From the NCBI RefSeq assembly GCF_003047265.1, contig NZ_PZYY01000007.1, positions 62,001 to 126,000 of the forward strand: a DNA stretch of 64,000 bases, in the 5' to 3' direction. How positions within the stretch are numbered: position 1 is the first letter of the stretch; each line of letters begins with the position of its first letter. This document shows, piece after piece, positions 43,244 to 51,733 of this stretch. Under the pieces are notes generated by a model. It was not told the DNA's origin. It saw nothing but the letters and a program-made list of their open reading frames with translations, and did no database searches. A program made the position numbers and the translations under genes. The stretch is from Nocardioides terrigena. Its GTDB lineage: Bacteria; Actinomycetota; Actinomycetes; Propionibacteriales; Nocardioidaceae.

Positions 43244-44020
43244 CTAGAGCAGAACTCCGCGGTCCATCAGGGCTGCGTAGGGATCCACCGGATCCTCACC
43301 GCCGGGGCGGACCTCGATGTGCAGGTGCGCGCCGGTGACGTTGCCCGTGGCGCCGACGAGCCCGATCTGGTCGGCGCGGTCCACTGACCGACCGGCCTCG
43401 ACGTCGATCCGGGACTGGTGGCAGTACCAGATCTGCGTGCCATCGGTTGCCGTCACGATGGTCCGATAGCCGTAGGACCCCGCCCAACCCGCCTCGCTCA
43501 CCTCCCCCGAGCTCACCGCCATGACGGGGGTGCCCGTCGGTGCCGCGAGATCAAGACCCGTGTGAGTGGAGCTCCACAACGAGCTGCTCAGTCCGAACGT
43601 CCCGGTGATGCGGTACGACGCAAGGGGAGCGACCCATTGCCGATCTCGGAGGTCGTTCTCCCGCTCGCTCGCCGCCGCCGACATTCGAGTGATCACGCGA
43701 CCTCGGCGCGCGGCGGCCCGTTGCGCAGAGACCACGCGTGACGGTGCGGTGCGCGGCGCGGACCTGCTCACGACCCGCGGCCGCGGGCTGGCTCTCGGAC
43801 TGTTGCTCGCGGAACCGGAGCTGCCCCCCGATGTCGCCGCCGGCGCAGCCGACGTCGCTTCAAAACCCCGACGAGGGTCGACGTCGGTGGCAAGGGCGCC
43901 GCCGACCGAGAGGGCGAGTGCGATGGCTCCAGAAGCCCCGGTGCCCAGGCGCGGGACGCGCCGCCCACCCCGGCGGGGACGGTGGTACTGATGACGGTGT
44001 CGACTCACCAAAACTCTCAT
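43244..44020 (-). CDS. M23 (LytM) family peptidase
   Basis: 258 aa from ATG 44020, preferred because the upstream in-frame GTG at 44053 sits beside the leader hairpin. A basic start and hydrophobic helix (about 24-42, SGAIALALSVGGALA) precede a Ser/Ala/Arg linker. The catalytic domain (about 135-258) has GTFGLSSSLW, HTGLDLAAPTGTPVMAV and GNVTGAHLHIEVRPGG, giving the H-x(n)-D and H-x-H Zn ligands. It should cut peptidoglycan cross-bridges outside the membrane. Operator H is upstream. Confidence 0.9.
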   Translation of the reverse strand: MRVLVSRHRHQYHRPRRGGRRVPRLGTGASGAIALALSVGGALATDVDPRRGFEATSAAPAATSGGSSGSASNSPRASPRPRVVSRSAPRTAPSRVVSAQRAAARRGRVITRMSAAASERENDLRDRQWVAPLASYRITGTFGLSSSLWSSTHTGLDLAAPTGTPVMAVSSGEVSEAGWAGSYGYRTIVTATDGTQIWYCHQSRIDVEAGRSVDRADQIGLVGATGNVTGAHLHIEVRPGGEDPVDPYAALMDRGVLL

Positions 44021-44057
44021 GTCTGGTAGTTGCGTGAGCCCCTCCCTCACCAAAGAC

Positions 44058-44092
44058 GGCGGGCGTCCGAAAGGGGAAGTCGGACGCCCGCC
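44058..44092 (-). repeat. Leader hairpin before M23 gene
   Basis: GGCGGGCGTCCGA-(9 nt)-TCGGACGCCCGCC, a perfect 13-bp stem, 5 bases from operator H and 37 bases from the M23 start. If transcription begins at the operator it lies at the 5' end of the mRNA. A similar operator-then-hairpin order exists at 24799-24855. Confidence 0.6.
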
Positions 44093-44097
44093 TGCAT

Positions 44098-44116
44098 CTA
44101 CTATGCAACATAGTGG
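44098..44116 (-). promoter_or_regulatory. BlaI-type operator H
   Basis: CTACTATG-CAA-CATAGTGG, one change from the 8-3-8 consensus. It is upstream of the M23 peptidase gene on the minus strand; the TACTAT in the minus-strand right half is degenerate (CACTAT). Confidence 0.65.
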
Positions 44117-44280
44117 TTATCGGAATTGCAAACTCACGACCGTTCTCACCGGGTGTCGAGGCGTCGATTGGCAACCAACGTCGGTCCCTGGCGCGGGACA
44201 GGGAGCGCGGAGTCTCCGGGCGGCGCTGGTCCGCGTCGGGCACGGAGGGGATCTGGCCGATTGTGCTGCTGAGCAACGGT

Positions 44281-45291
44281 TCAGTCGACGACGATCACCA
44301 CACGCCCCACGGCTCGGCCGGAGGTCAGGTAGCGAAGCGCCGCGGGCGTCTGGGCCAGCGGGAAGGTGCGATCAAGGACCACCCGCAGCTGGCCAGTGTC
44401 CATGAGCTGGGTGAGGGTGCTCAGCAGTCGAGGCTTGTCAGGCGGTGCGAGCGAGCCGCCGCGCAGTGCGGGGGTAACCGCCGAGCGGGCCATGAGCCCA
44501 AGCATGCGCGGGATGCTGCCGAGCCAGGAGTGCCCGGCGGCGCCGAAGGCGTCATGGCCGATCAGGACGTAGCCACCGTGCGGGTTCAATGCCCGGCGAA
44601 TCTCTCGGAAGGAGTGGTTGCCAGGTACATCGAAGATGAGGTCCCACTGCTCGCCGCCTCGCGTGAAGTCGTCGCGCGTGTAGTCCAACGTCCGGTCCGC
44701 TCCCAACGAGCGCACCAGGTCGAGCTTGCGGGGGTGGTCGACGGCGGTGACCTCAGCGCCGTAGACCTTGGCAAGCTGGACCGCGAAGGCCCCGACGCCG
44801 CCGGCGGCACCGTTGACCAACACTCGAGAGCCGCGTGGCACCCGACGCAGCGGAAGGTTGTTGAGGGCGATCAGGCCGGCGGTGGGCACAGCCGCCGCTT
44901 CCTCGAAGGTTACGCTTGTCGGCTTCAGGGCGACCCCGTCTTCGGGCGCCGTGGCGAACTCCGCGAAGGCGCCGCCGTTGCGCCACTGGACTCCGCGGAC
45001 GGTCTCGGCGAGAACCTCGTCACCCGGCTGGAACCGCAGGACCGCCCGTCCAACTGCTGCCACGACCCCGGCGACGTCGGTGCCTGGCACTTGATGCTTG
45101 GGACGAGCGACGCCGGCGCCCATCAGACGCAGCACCGCAGGTCGACCTGTCACGACGTGCCAGACGTCGGGATGCAGCGACGCTGCCCTGACCTTGATCA
45201 GCACCGCGTCGTCGGCGGGTTTGGGGCGTGGGACCTCCGCAAATCTGAGGTCGTTGATCGAGCCATAGTGGTCTTGGACGATCGCCTTCAT
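44281..45291 (-). CDS. Zinc-independent MDR family NAD(P) oxidoreductase
   Basis: 336 aa from ATG 45291. GroES-like start MKAIVQDHYGSINDLRFAEV, then the Rossmann domain with VLVNGAAGGVGAFAVQLAKV (GxGxxG variant A-A-G-G-V-G) and AEVTAVDHPRKLDLVRSLGA. The structural and catalytic Zn cysteines of alcohol dehydrogenases are absent, so it is a quinone-reductase-like member; the substrate is unknown. It lies between operator H and the recombinase debris, and may be a passenger gene. Confidence 0.88.
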   Translation of the reverse strand: MKAIVQDHYGSINDLRFAEVPRPKPADDAVLIKVRAASLHPDVWHVVTGRPAVLRLMGAGVARPKHQVPGTDVAGVVAAVGRAVLRFQPGDEVLAETVRGVQWRNGGAFAEFATAPEDGVALKPTSVTFEEAAAVPTAGLIALNNLPLRRVPRGSRVLVNGAAGGVGAFAVQLAKVYGAEVTAVDHPRKLDLVRSLGADRTLDYTRDDFTRGGEQWDLIFDVPGNHSFREIRRALNPHGGYVLIGHDAFGAAGHSWLGSIPRMLGLMARSAVTPALRGGSLAPPDKPRLLSTLTQLMDTGQLRVVLDRTFPLAQTPAALRYLTSGRAVGRVVIVVD

Positions 45292-45456
45292 GCCCGAGCG
45301 TACTGCGTGTGATCCTCTCGGCGTCCAGGCCGCACAGGATCGACCGGCGTTCGCGTCCACAGGGTGGTTTCGCATGCACCAGGGGTTCGTTCATATCCGC
45401 TGGTACGACCTCCACCAGGGCTTCGTCACCGCCAGAGCTGTTGCTCGATTTCCCAT

Positions 45457-45587
45457 TGGTACGACACCGCAGCGATCGGCACTCCCACCTACCAGGCCCA
45501 TGCCTACTCGCTCCTCAGGGCGATCATGCGGACCGCGGCGGACCCCACCAAGAACGGCGGCCGACCCTGATCGCCTTCAACCCCTGA
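45457..45587 (+). pseudogene. Integrase fragment, opposite strand to the intact integrase
   Basis: Plus-strand relic reading WYDTAAIGTPTYQAHAYSLL, then RAIMRTAADPTKNGGRP, with one frameshift before LIAFNP. It is closely similar to residues in the middle of the intact integrase (NWYDTAAVATPTYQAHAYSL) but diverged in sequence and inverted. It is a leftover of another, related element at this tRNA site. The remaining sequence to 45868 has no recognisable gene. Confidence 0.8.
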
Positions 45588-45868
45588 GTGGCGGTTGCTG
45601 GCCCCCAAACTCAAACGCACGCCCACGCCGCGATCCGCGCGCTGCTCGCTTTGGCAAGTCGCGGGGCAATGCTGGCAAGCACACGGCATCAGAAAAGCAG
45701 CACTTTGTAGCCCCAGCCGAGCCGAAACGTCCCGAGACCCGGAGGTATCGTGGTGTCGTCAACGAACATGGTCCGGAGCGTTGTCCCAGGTCAGGCGGTG
45801 TGTGAGCGAGCAGGATCGAGTTTCTCCGAGAGAGGGGATCCTGCGGACCACACCAGAGGGCATGGGGT

Positions 45869-47137
45869 TCAAATCTCGGATGAACCTGACGACCTACTCA
45901 TCGTCGTGGTGTCCGGTGTCCAGCCGCGCGCCTCGGCTCGTTTGCGCGCCAGTTCGGCAAGGCGGTCTGAGGCTGCTTGCTGATAGCGCATGGCGGCTTG
46001 GTTGGTGGAATGTCCGCCGAGGGCCATGAGTTCGGCCAGGGTTGCACCGTGGCGGGCTGCTTCGGTGAGTGCGCCGTGTCTGAGGTCGTGGAAGCGGAGG
46101 TCTTCGCGTCCGGCGAGGCGGCGGGCTTCGTACCAGCCCCAGCCTTTCGTGTCGGTCTTCCCGCGGCGCTTCCTCGTGACCTTGCCGTAGAACGCGCTGG
46201 GGGAGAGGTGCTCGGCGTTCCGGCCGGGAAACATGAGCCCCTTCGCCCCGGGAGCTGCATGACGTGTCTTGTGGTCACGTACGGCGTCGAGGATGTCGGG
46301 TGGGATGGGGACGTCGCGGATTCCGGCGTCGCTCTTGGGGGTCTTGGCGACGACGCCTGCAGACCGAGAGCGGACGACGCCTCGTCGGACGCGGATGACG
46401 GCGTTCGTGGTGTCGACGTCGGACCGCCGCAGCTCTGCGAGCTCGCCGAAACGCAATGCACAGCCGTCCGCCAGCAGGACCATGAGCTGATGGCGCTCGG
46501 GCATCGCCGCGACGATGGTCGCCACTTCCTGCGCTGAAGCCGGTCGAATCCTGCGTTGGCTTCCCGAGGAGCCGCCGCCGGCGATGCCGCACGGGTTGAA
46601 TGCGACGAGCGGGCGGCCGTTGTTCTTGGTCGGGTCTGCGGCGGTCCTCATAATCGCTCGCAGGAGTGAGTATGCGTGCGCCTGGTAGGTGGGAGTGGCG
46701 ACGGCGGCAGTGTCGTACCAGTTGGCGACGGCCTCGGGGGTGATGGCCCTGAGCTCGACGTTGTTGAAGGTGGGAAGGATGAATCGGTTCAGGAGCTCTT
46801 GGTAGTGGTCGCGGGTCCGGTCTGCCAGGGGCCTGCCCTTCACCTTGCGTGCGGCCAACCATCGGGGTGCGTACTCGCCCATCGTCGGAGCCTTCTCGCG
46901 GCGATGGCGGAGACGAGCGGCGGGGGAGGTCCAGTCGCCGTTCGTGATAAGTCGCCGTTCGTCCACGAGCCAGGCCTCCGCATCGGCTCGGCTCGTGAAG
47001 GTATGGGGAGCATTGTGACGAACGACCTGGCCCGCCTCGGTCCGACGCCCGTCGGGGTCCGCGTACCGCGCCCGATACCGGCCGCTGGGCAGTTTGATGA
47101 TCTGCCCGAAATTGCGACGCTCTGCTGCCTTTGCCAC
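45869..47137 (-). CDS. Tyrosine recombinase (site-specific integrase)
   Basis: 422 aa from GTG 47137 (VAKAAERRNFGQIIKLPSGR); the upstream frame runs into the tRNA fragment, so an earlier start is unlikely. N-terminal AP2-like arm-binding part, core-binding domain (MGEYAPRWLAARKVKGRPLA), and catalytic domain with Arg in DGCALRFGELAELRRSD, HDLRHGALTEAARHG, LMALGGHSTNQAAMRYQQAA (second Arg, His, and Tyr nucleophile). It is intact. It lies 150 bases from a 3' tRNA-Val end, as is normal for integrative elements that use tRNA genes as attB. Confidence 0.93.
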   Translation of the reverse strand: MAKAAERRNFGQIIKLPSGRYRARYADPDGRRTEAGQVVRHNAPHTFTSRADAEAWLVDERRLITNGDWTSPAARLRHRREKAPTMGEYAPRWLAARKVKGRPLADRTRDHYQELLNRFILPTFNNVELRAITPEAVANWYDTAAVATPTYQAHAYSLLRAIMRTAADPTKNNGRPLVAFNPCGIAGGGSSGSQRRIRPASAQEVATIVAAMPERHQLMVLLADGCALRFGELAELRRSDVDTTNAVIRVRRGVVRSRSAGVVAKTPKSDAGIRDVPIPPDILDAVRDHKTRHAAPGAKGLMFPGRNAEHLSPSAFYGKVTRKRRGKTDTKGWGWYEARRLAGREDLRFHDLRHGALTEAARHGATLAELMALGGHSTNQAAMRYQQAASDRLAELARKRAEARGWTPDTTTMSRSSGSSEI

Positions 47138-47287
47138 AGCGACGGTGCCCCTTCTCGTGTCCACTACGTGTCCACCAGAAGGGTATTCGTGTCCACCGAG
47201 GTCCATCAAGGACGTGCGATCCTGGGTGCGATAACCGCAGGTCAGAGGGCTAGTTGGCTGCTCGGAGGGCATGTCCGAAAATCTCTA

Positions 47288-47319
47288 GATTACTGGTTCG
47301 AACCCAGTATCGCCCACCA
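47288..47319 (+). repeat. 3' end of tRNA-Val (attachment site)
   Basis: The T arm ACTGG-TTCGAAC-CCAGT and acceptor end ATCGCCC-ACCA match the 3' half of actinobacterial tRNA-Val. The expected 5' half (GGGCGAT..., D arm, anticodon) is not present upstream, so this is the att copy left at one end of the inserted element rather than a functional tRNA. The intact gene should be at the other end, outside the window. Confidence 0.75.
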
Positions 47320-47326
47320 TTCCAGC

Positions 47327-47364
47327 ACCGCCTCCGACCTGCGAGACCGCAGCTCGGAGGCGGT
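47327..47364 (+). terminator. Strong hairpin, original tRNA-Val terminator
   Basis: ACCGCCTCCGA...TCGGAGGCGGT, an 11-bp perfect outer stem with an inner CTGCG-AGAC-CGCAG stem. It follows the tRNA-Val 3' end by 7 bases, the position of a tRNA terminator, and marks the start of the backbone. It also ends the minus-strand xylulokinase region from the other side. Confidence 0.7.
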
Positions 47365-47397
47365 TCTCGTTCCCCGGCCTTGCGCCGCGCAGTCTTG

Positions 47398-48780
47398 TCA
47401 CCAGCTCCCGACGCGGTCACGCAGCTCGGCGTACGACGCCCGCACCTGCGGCGTCGGCGGCGCGTCGACCACGGTGCCCACCGGCCGCGGCCAGTCGGGA
47501 GGGGAGGCGGTCCCGGCGAGCGCCCAGGCGGCCTGTCGGGCCGCACCGAGCGCGACGTACTCGGCGGGGGGCGGCAGGGTGACCGGCTGCCCGAAGATGC
47601 CGGCCGCGATCTCCTGCAGCGCCGGGCTCCGTGCCGCCCCTCCGACGAGCAGGACGTCCTCGCCGCGCTGGCCGAGGTGCTCGGCCAGGTGGTCGACGGC
47701 GTCCGCGAGCGAGCACGCCAGCGCCTCGAAGGCCGCCCGTGCCAGGTCGGCGCGGTCCGTGTCGCCGCTCAGGCCGCTCCACACACCGGTCGCGCCGGGA
47801 CGGTTGGGCGTCCGCTCCCCGCCGTAGTAGGGCGAGAGGGTCAGCCCGTGCGCGCCGGGGGGAGCCTGCAGCGCCAGCTCGGAGAGCCGGTCGTGGTCGA
47901 TCCCGAGCAGGGCCGCCTGCAGGTCCAGGATCTGCGCCGCGTTCAGCGTCACGGTCATCGGCAGGAAACCGTCCAGCGCGTCGGCGAAGCCGGTCACCGT
48001 GCCGGTCCCGTCGGTCGGTGCGACCGGGCTGCGCGTCGAGGCCACCCCCGAGGTCCCCACCGACACCAGGACGTCGGTCTCCCGCAGCCCCATGCCCAGT
48101 GCGGCGCCCATGTTGTCGCCGGTGCCGCTCGCCAGGACGGCGCCGCGGCCGGTGTGGGCGGCGACGGCGCCTGCCGCGACGACGCGGGGGAGTGCGACCT
48201 CCCGACCGAGCGCGGACTGGACCAGCTCGGGGCGCCAGCGGTCCTCCCGTGTCGAGAAGTAGCCCGTCCCGGACGCGTCCCCGCGGTCGGTGAAGGGGGC
48301 TGTCCCGGGCTCGGCCAGGTGTGCGGAGATGTAGTCGTGGGGGAGCAGCACGCTCTCGGTCCGGGCGGCCGCATCGGGGTCGGCGTCCCGCATCCAGCGG
48401 AGCTTGGAGACCGTGAAGGAGGCCACCAGCACGCTGCCGACCAGGCGCGCGCACTCGTCGGGCCCGCCCCACTCGCGCACGAGGTCCTCCGCCGCCGCCG
48501 CCGAGCGGACGTCGTTCCACAGCAGAGCCTTGCGCACCGGCTCACCGGCCGCGTCCAGGGCCACCATGCCGTGCTGCTGGGCCGCCACGGAGACGGCCTC
48601 CGCGCGCTCGAGGAGCCCGTCGGTGGCCTCGTCCACGGCCGCACGCCAGGCCCGGGGGTCGACCTCGGTGCCGGGTGGGTGTGCCACCTGGCGCTGCTCG
48701 AGCACGGTCCCGTCGTCGGCGTCGACGAGCAGGGCCTTGGTCGACTGGGTGGAGGAGTCGATCCCCAGGACGGCAGTCAT
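47398..48780 (-). CDS. xylB: Xylulokinase
   Basis: 460 aa. FGGY kinase: VLGIDSSTQSTKALLVDADD (phosphate-binding 1), SVAAQQHGMVALDAAGEP, LLWNDVRSAAAAEDLV, catalytic Asp in HTGRGAVLASGTGDNMG, and LSPYYGGERTPNRPGATGVW, LLVGGAARSPALQEIAAGIF of the FGGY C domain. It phosphorylates D-xylulose at O5. It is divergent from the ROK gene with a dyad between them (48881-48903). Somewhat shorter than the E. coli enzyme but typical for Actinobacteria. Confidence 0.93.
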   Translation of the reverse strand: MTAVLGIDSSTQSTKALLVDADDGTVLEQRQVAHPPGTEVDPRAWRAAVDEATDGLLERAEAVSVAAQQHGMVALDAAGEPVRKALLWNDVRSAAAAEDLVREWGGPDECARLVGSVLVASFTVSKLRWMRDADPDAAARTESVLLPHDYISAHLAEPGTAPFTDRGDASGTGYFSTREDRWRPELVQSALGREVALPRVVAAGAVAAHTGRGAVLASGTGDNMGAALGMGLRETDVLVSVGTSGVASTRSPVAPTDGTGTVTGFADALDGFLPMTVTLNAAQILDLQAALLGIDHDRLSELALQAPPGAHGLTLSPYYGGERTPNRPGATGVWSGLSGDTDRADLARAAFEALACSLADAVDHLAEHLGQRGEDVLLVGGAARSPALQEIAAGIFGQPVTLPPPAEYVALGAARQAAWALAGTASPPDWPRPVGTVVDAPPTPQVRASYAELRDRVGSW

Positions 48781-48880
48781 GGGCCGTATTCAGACCGACC
48801 GGGCAGGCGCCCGTCAAGGCGTCGTACCGGCCCGCAGAATCCTGTGCCGAAGTGGTTGACGTCACACCTCTGCGGCCTTA

Positions 48881-48903
48881 GTTTGTTGCAGCAACCGACA
48901 AAT
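48881..48903 (+). promoter_or_regulatory. ROK/XylR operator 1
   Basis: GTTTGTT-GCAGCAACC-GACAAAT with flanking TTA...TTAA making a longer dyad, and an inner GTTGC-A-GCAAC. It lies between xylulokinase and the first ROK gene. The same 7-9-7 layout recurs at 58673-58695. TTTGTT-type repeats are typical of ROK xylose repressors. Confidence 0.7.
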
Positions 48904-48947
48904 TAAGTGACGTGGACCACACGTCGTCAGGTGGGGAGGAGGACGGG

Positions 48948-50222
48948 ATGCGGGCACGGGACGGCTGGATCGCCGGAGCGAGCACGGCCGACCAGCTCGC
49001 CGTACGTCGCCACAACCTCGCCGTCGTGATGGACCACCTGCGCCTGTCCGGCCCCATGTCCCGTGCCCGCATCGCTGCGGAGACGGGGCTCAACAAGGCC
49101 ACGGTCTCGAGCCTGGTGGCCGAGCTGGGGGAGCGAGGCCTGGTCGCCGAGGGCGAGACGGAGCGAGGCGCGGTCGGTCGCCCGGGCCTGGTCATCGAGC
49201 TCGACACCACCGTCCACGTCTCGCTGGGTGCGGAGATCAGCGTCGACTACCTCTCCGTGCTGGCCATGAACCTGCGCGGTGACGCCGTGGCCGAGCGTCG
49301 CATCGCCCTGGACGCCAGTCGGCTGTCACCCGAGGAGATCCTCGCCCGCCTGGCCGAGCTGATCCGCGACGTGCTGGGCGACCTCGCCGACGGCACCACC
49401 GTCGTGGGCCTCACGGTGGCCATCCCCGGTCTGGTCGAGTCGGTGAGCGGCATCGTCCACGCCGCCCCCAACCTCGGCTGGCGCGAGGTGCGGGTCGCGG
49501 ACCTGCTGCACGAGCTCCTCGACGACCCGGGCATCGCGATCCTCCTGGACAACGAGGCCAACCTCGCCGCCCTCGCCGAGCTGGACCTGCGCGGCACCGA
49601 CGCCCCCGACGAGTTCATCCTCCTCATGGGCGGCGTGGGCATCGGCGGCGGACTGGTGACGGCCGGACAGCTCCTGCGGGGGGCGTGCGGCTTCGCCGGC
49701 GAGGTCGGGCACCTCCAGGTCACCCCGTCCGGCGAGACCTGCCGGTGCGGACGCCGGGGGTGCTGGGAGACCGTCATCGGCCTCCACGCCCTGCTGGCCC
49801 TGGCCGCCGGCGCCGACGACGTCGTACGCGATCCGTCGGTCGATCTCGACGAGCGCCTCGGCGAGCTCCGCGCCCGCGCGGAGCGTGGCGACCGGCGCAC
49901 CCTCGACGCCATCGCCACCATCACCGCGGCGCTGGTGAGCGGTGCCGGCACGCTGCTCAACATCTTCAACCCGCGGCTGCTCGTGCTGGGCGGCTACTTC
50001 GCCGTCCTGAGCCCCTGGATCGAGCCGGGTCTCCGGGAGGCGCTGCACCGTGAGGTGTTCGCCCCCAAGTCCGGAGGGTGCCGCATCGAGTTCTCCGGCC
50101 TCGGCTACTCAGCCGCGGTGCGCGGTGGGGCCGTCCAGGCCGCGTCGGCCGTCTTCGACAACCCCTCCGCCTTCCCCCTCACCCCGCTCGTCCGCACCGT
50201 CCAGGAGGTCGGCCCCGCATGA
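48948..50222 (+). CDS. ROK family transcriptional repressor (XylR-like)
   Basis: 424 aa from ATG 48948 after GGAGGAGG; an earlier in-frame ATG at 48912 lacks a site. N-terminal winged helix (VRRHNLAVVMDHLRLSGPMS, ETGLNKATVSSLVAEL), then the ROK sugar-kinase-like domain with GVGIGGGLVTAGQLLRGACG and the zinc box ETCRCGRRGCWETV. It likely represses this sugar cluster until its sugar binds. It overlaps the ABC ATPase start (ATGA), so it sits in the same operon it controls. Confidence 0.92.
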   Translation: MRARDGWIAGASTADQLAVRRHNLAVVMDHLRLSGPMSRARIAAETGLNKATVSSLVAELGERGLVAEGETERGAVGRPGLVIELDTTVHVSLGAEISVDYLSVLAMNLRGDAVAERRIALDASRLSPEEILARLAELIRDVLGDLADGTTVVGLTVAIPGLVESVSGIVHAAPNLGWREVRVADLLHELLDDPGIAILLDNEANLAALAELDLRGTDAPDEFILLMGGVGIGGGLVTAGQLLRGACGFAGEVGHLQVTPSGETCRCGRRGCWETVIGLHALLALAAGADDVVRDPSVDLDERLGELRARAERGDRRTLDAIATITAALVSGAGTLLNIFNPRLLVLGGYFAVLSPWIEPGLREALHREVFAPKSGGCRIEFSGLGYSAAVRGGAVQAASAVFDNPSAFPLTPLVRTVQEVGPA

Positions 50223-51733
50223 CGACGCACGAGTCCCTGCTGCGCATGAGCGGCATCGTCAAGGAGTTCCCCGGGGTCAAGGCCCTGGGCGGCGTCGACC
50301 TGGACGTGCGCGCCGGGGAGGTGCACTGCCTGCTCGGCCAGAACGGCGCGGGCAAGTCCACCCTGATCAAGATCCTGTCCGCGTCCTACCAGCCCGACGC
50401 CGGGGTCATCCACTGGGACGGGGTCGAGACCTCGCTGCCCACCCCGATCTCCGCGATCAAGGTCGGCATCTCCACCATCTACCAGGAGCTGGACCTGGTG
50501 CCCGGGCTGACCGTGGCGGAGAACGTCTTCCTCGGCCACGAGCAGTCGGTGGCCGGCTTCTCCCAGCGCTCGCAGAGCAACCAGATGGTCCGTGACCTGA
50601 TGACTCGCCTCGGCCACAGCGAGATCTCCCCGACCCGGTTGGTGGGCAGCCTCTCTCCGGCCGGCCAGCAGATCGTCAGCATGGCGCGCGCCCTGTCCCA
50701 CGACACCCGGTTGCTCATCCTCGACGAGCCGTCGGCGGTGCTCGACCACGAGGAGGTCGACAACCTCTTCCGGGTGATCCGCGGGCTCACCGCGGAGGGC
50801 GTCGCCGTGGTCTACATCTCGCACCGTCTCGAGGAGATCCGCCAGATCGGCGACCGGATCACCGTCCTCAAGGACGGCATCACCGTGGCCACGGGCCTCG
50901 AGGTCGCCGACACCTCGACCGCCACCCTGATCCAGCTGATGACCGGTCGTTCCATCGAGTACGTCTTCCCGCCTCGACCGGAGGTCGCGCCGGAGCGCGG
51001 CCCGGTCGTCCTCGAGGCGAAGGGCCTGTCCCTGGCCGGCGTCTTCGAGACCATGGACCTGACGGTGCACGCCGGCGAGATCGTCGGGCTCACCGGGCTG
51101 GTCGGCGCCGGCCGCTCCGAGATCCTCGAGACGGTGTACGGCGCACGCCGGGCCACCACGGGCACGGTCACCGTGGACGGCACCCGGATCCGCAAGGGCT
51201 CCGTCCCGGCGGCGGTGCGAGCCGGCATCGGGCTCGCCCCGGAGGAGCGCAAGAGCCAGGGGCTCCTGCTCGACCAGGCGGTCTACCGCAACGTCACGAT
51301 CTCGTCGCTGGGTCGCTTCGCCCGCGGCGGCTTCCTCGACAGCGCCGCGGAGCGACGGCGCGCCGAGGAGCTGACCACCTCGCTCGACGTACGCCCCACC
51401 GGCGTGACCCGGGCGGTGCGCACCCTCTCGGGGGGCAACCAGCAGAAGGTCGTGCTCGCCCGGTGGCTGCTGCGCGACTGCCGCGTGCTGCTGCTCGACG
51501 AGCCCACCCGCGGCGTCGACGTGGGCGCCCGCAGCGAGATCTACCAGCTGATCCGGAGCCTGGCCGACGCCGGCGTCGCCGTCGTCGTGGTGTCCAGCGA
51601 GGTCGAGGAGGTCCTCGGCCTGTCCGACCGGGTGGTGGTGGTGCGCGAGGGCGCCGTGGTCCACGAGGCCCCGGCCACAGATCTCGACGAGGCCAGGGTG
51701 CTGGACCTCGTGATGGAAGGAAGAGTCGCATGA
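50219..51733 (+). CDS. Sugar ABC transporter ATP-binding protein (double cassette)
   Basis: 504 aa with two ABC cassettes. First: LLGQNGAGKSTLIKILSASY (Walker A), signature LSPAGQQIVSMARAL, Walker B LLILDEPSAVL. Second: LTGLVGAGRSEILETVYGAR (degenerate Walker A), LSGGNQQKVVLARWL, VLLLDEPTRGVDVGARSEIY. This RbsA/XylG form powers uptake of pentoses or related sugars. In the first cassette the signature is degenerate (LSPAGQ). Coupled to both neighbours by 4-base overlaps. Confidence 0.95.
   Translation: MTTHESLLRMSGIVKEFPGVKALGGVDLDVRAGEVHCLLGQNGAGKSTLIKILSASYQPDAGVIHWDGVETSLPTPISAIKVGISTIYQELDLVPGLTVAENVFLGHEQSVAGFSQRSQSNQMVRDLMTRLGHSEISPTRLVGSLSPAGQQIVSMARALSHDTRLLILDEPSAVLDHEEVDNLFRVIRGLTAEGVAVVYISHRLEEIRQIGDRITVLKDGITVATGLEVADTSTATLIQLMTGRSIEYVFPPRPEVAPERGPVVLEAKGLSLAGVFETMDLTVHAGEIVGLTGLVGAGRSEILETVYGARRATTGTVTVDGTRIRKGSVPAAVRAGIGLAPEERKSQGLLLDQAVYRNVTISSLGRFARGGFLDSAAERRRAEELTTSLDVRPTGVTRAVRTLSGGNQQKVVLARWLLRDCRVLLLDEPTRGVDVGARSEIYQLIRSLADAGVAVVVVSSEVEEVLGLSDRVVVVREGAVVHEAPATDLDEARVLDLVMEGRVA

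Noticed and set aside
47240..47319. Complete tRNA-Val gene
   Set aside because: The expected 5' acceptor, D arm and anticodon are missing; only the 3' end is present.
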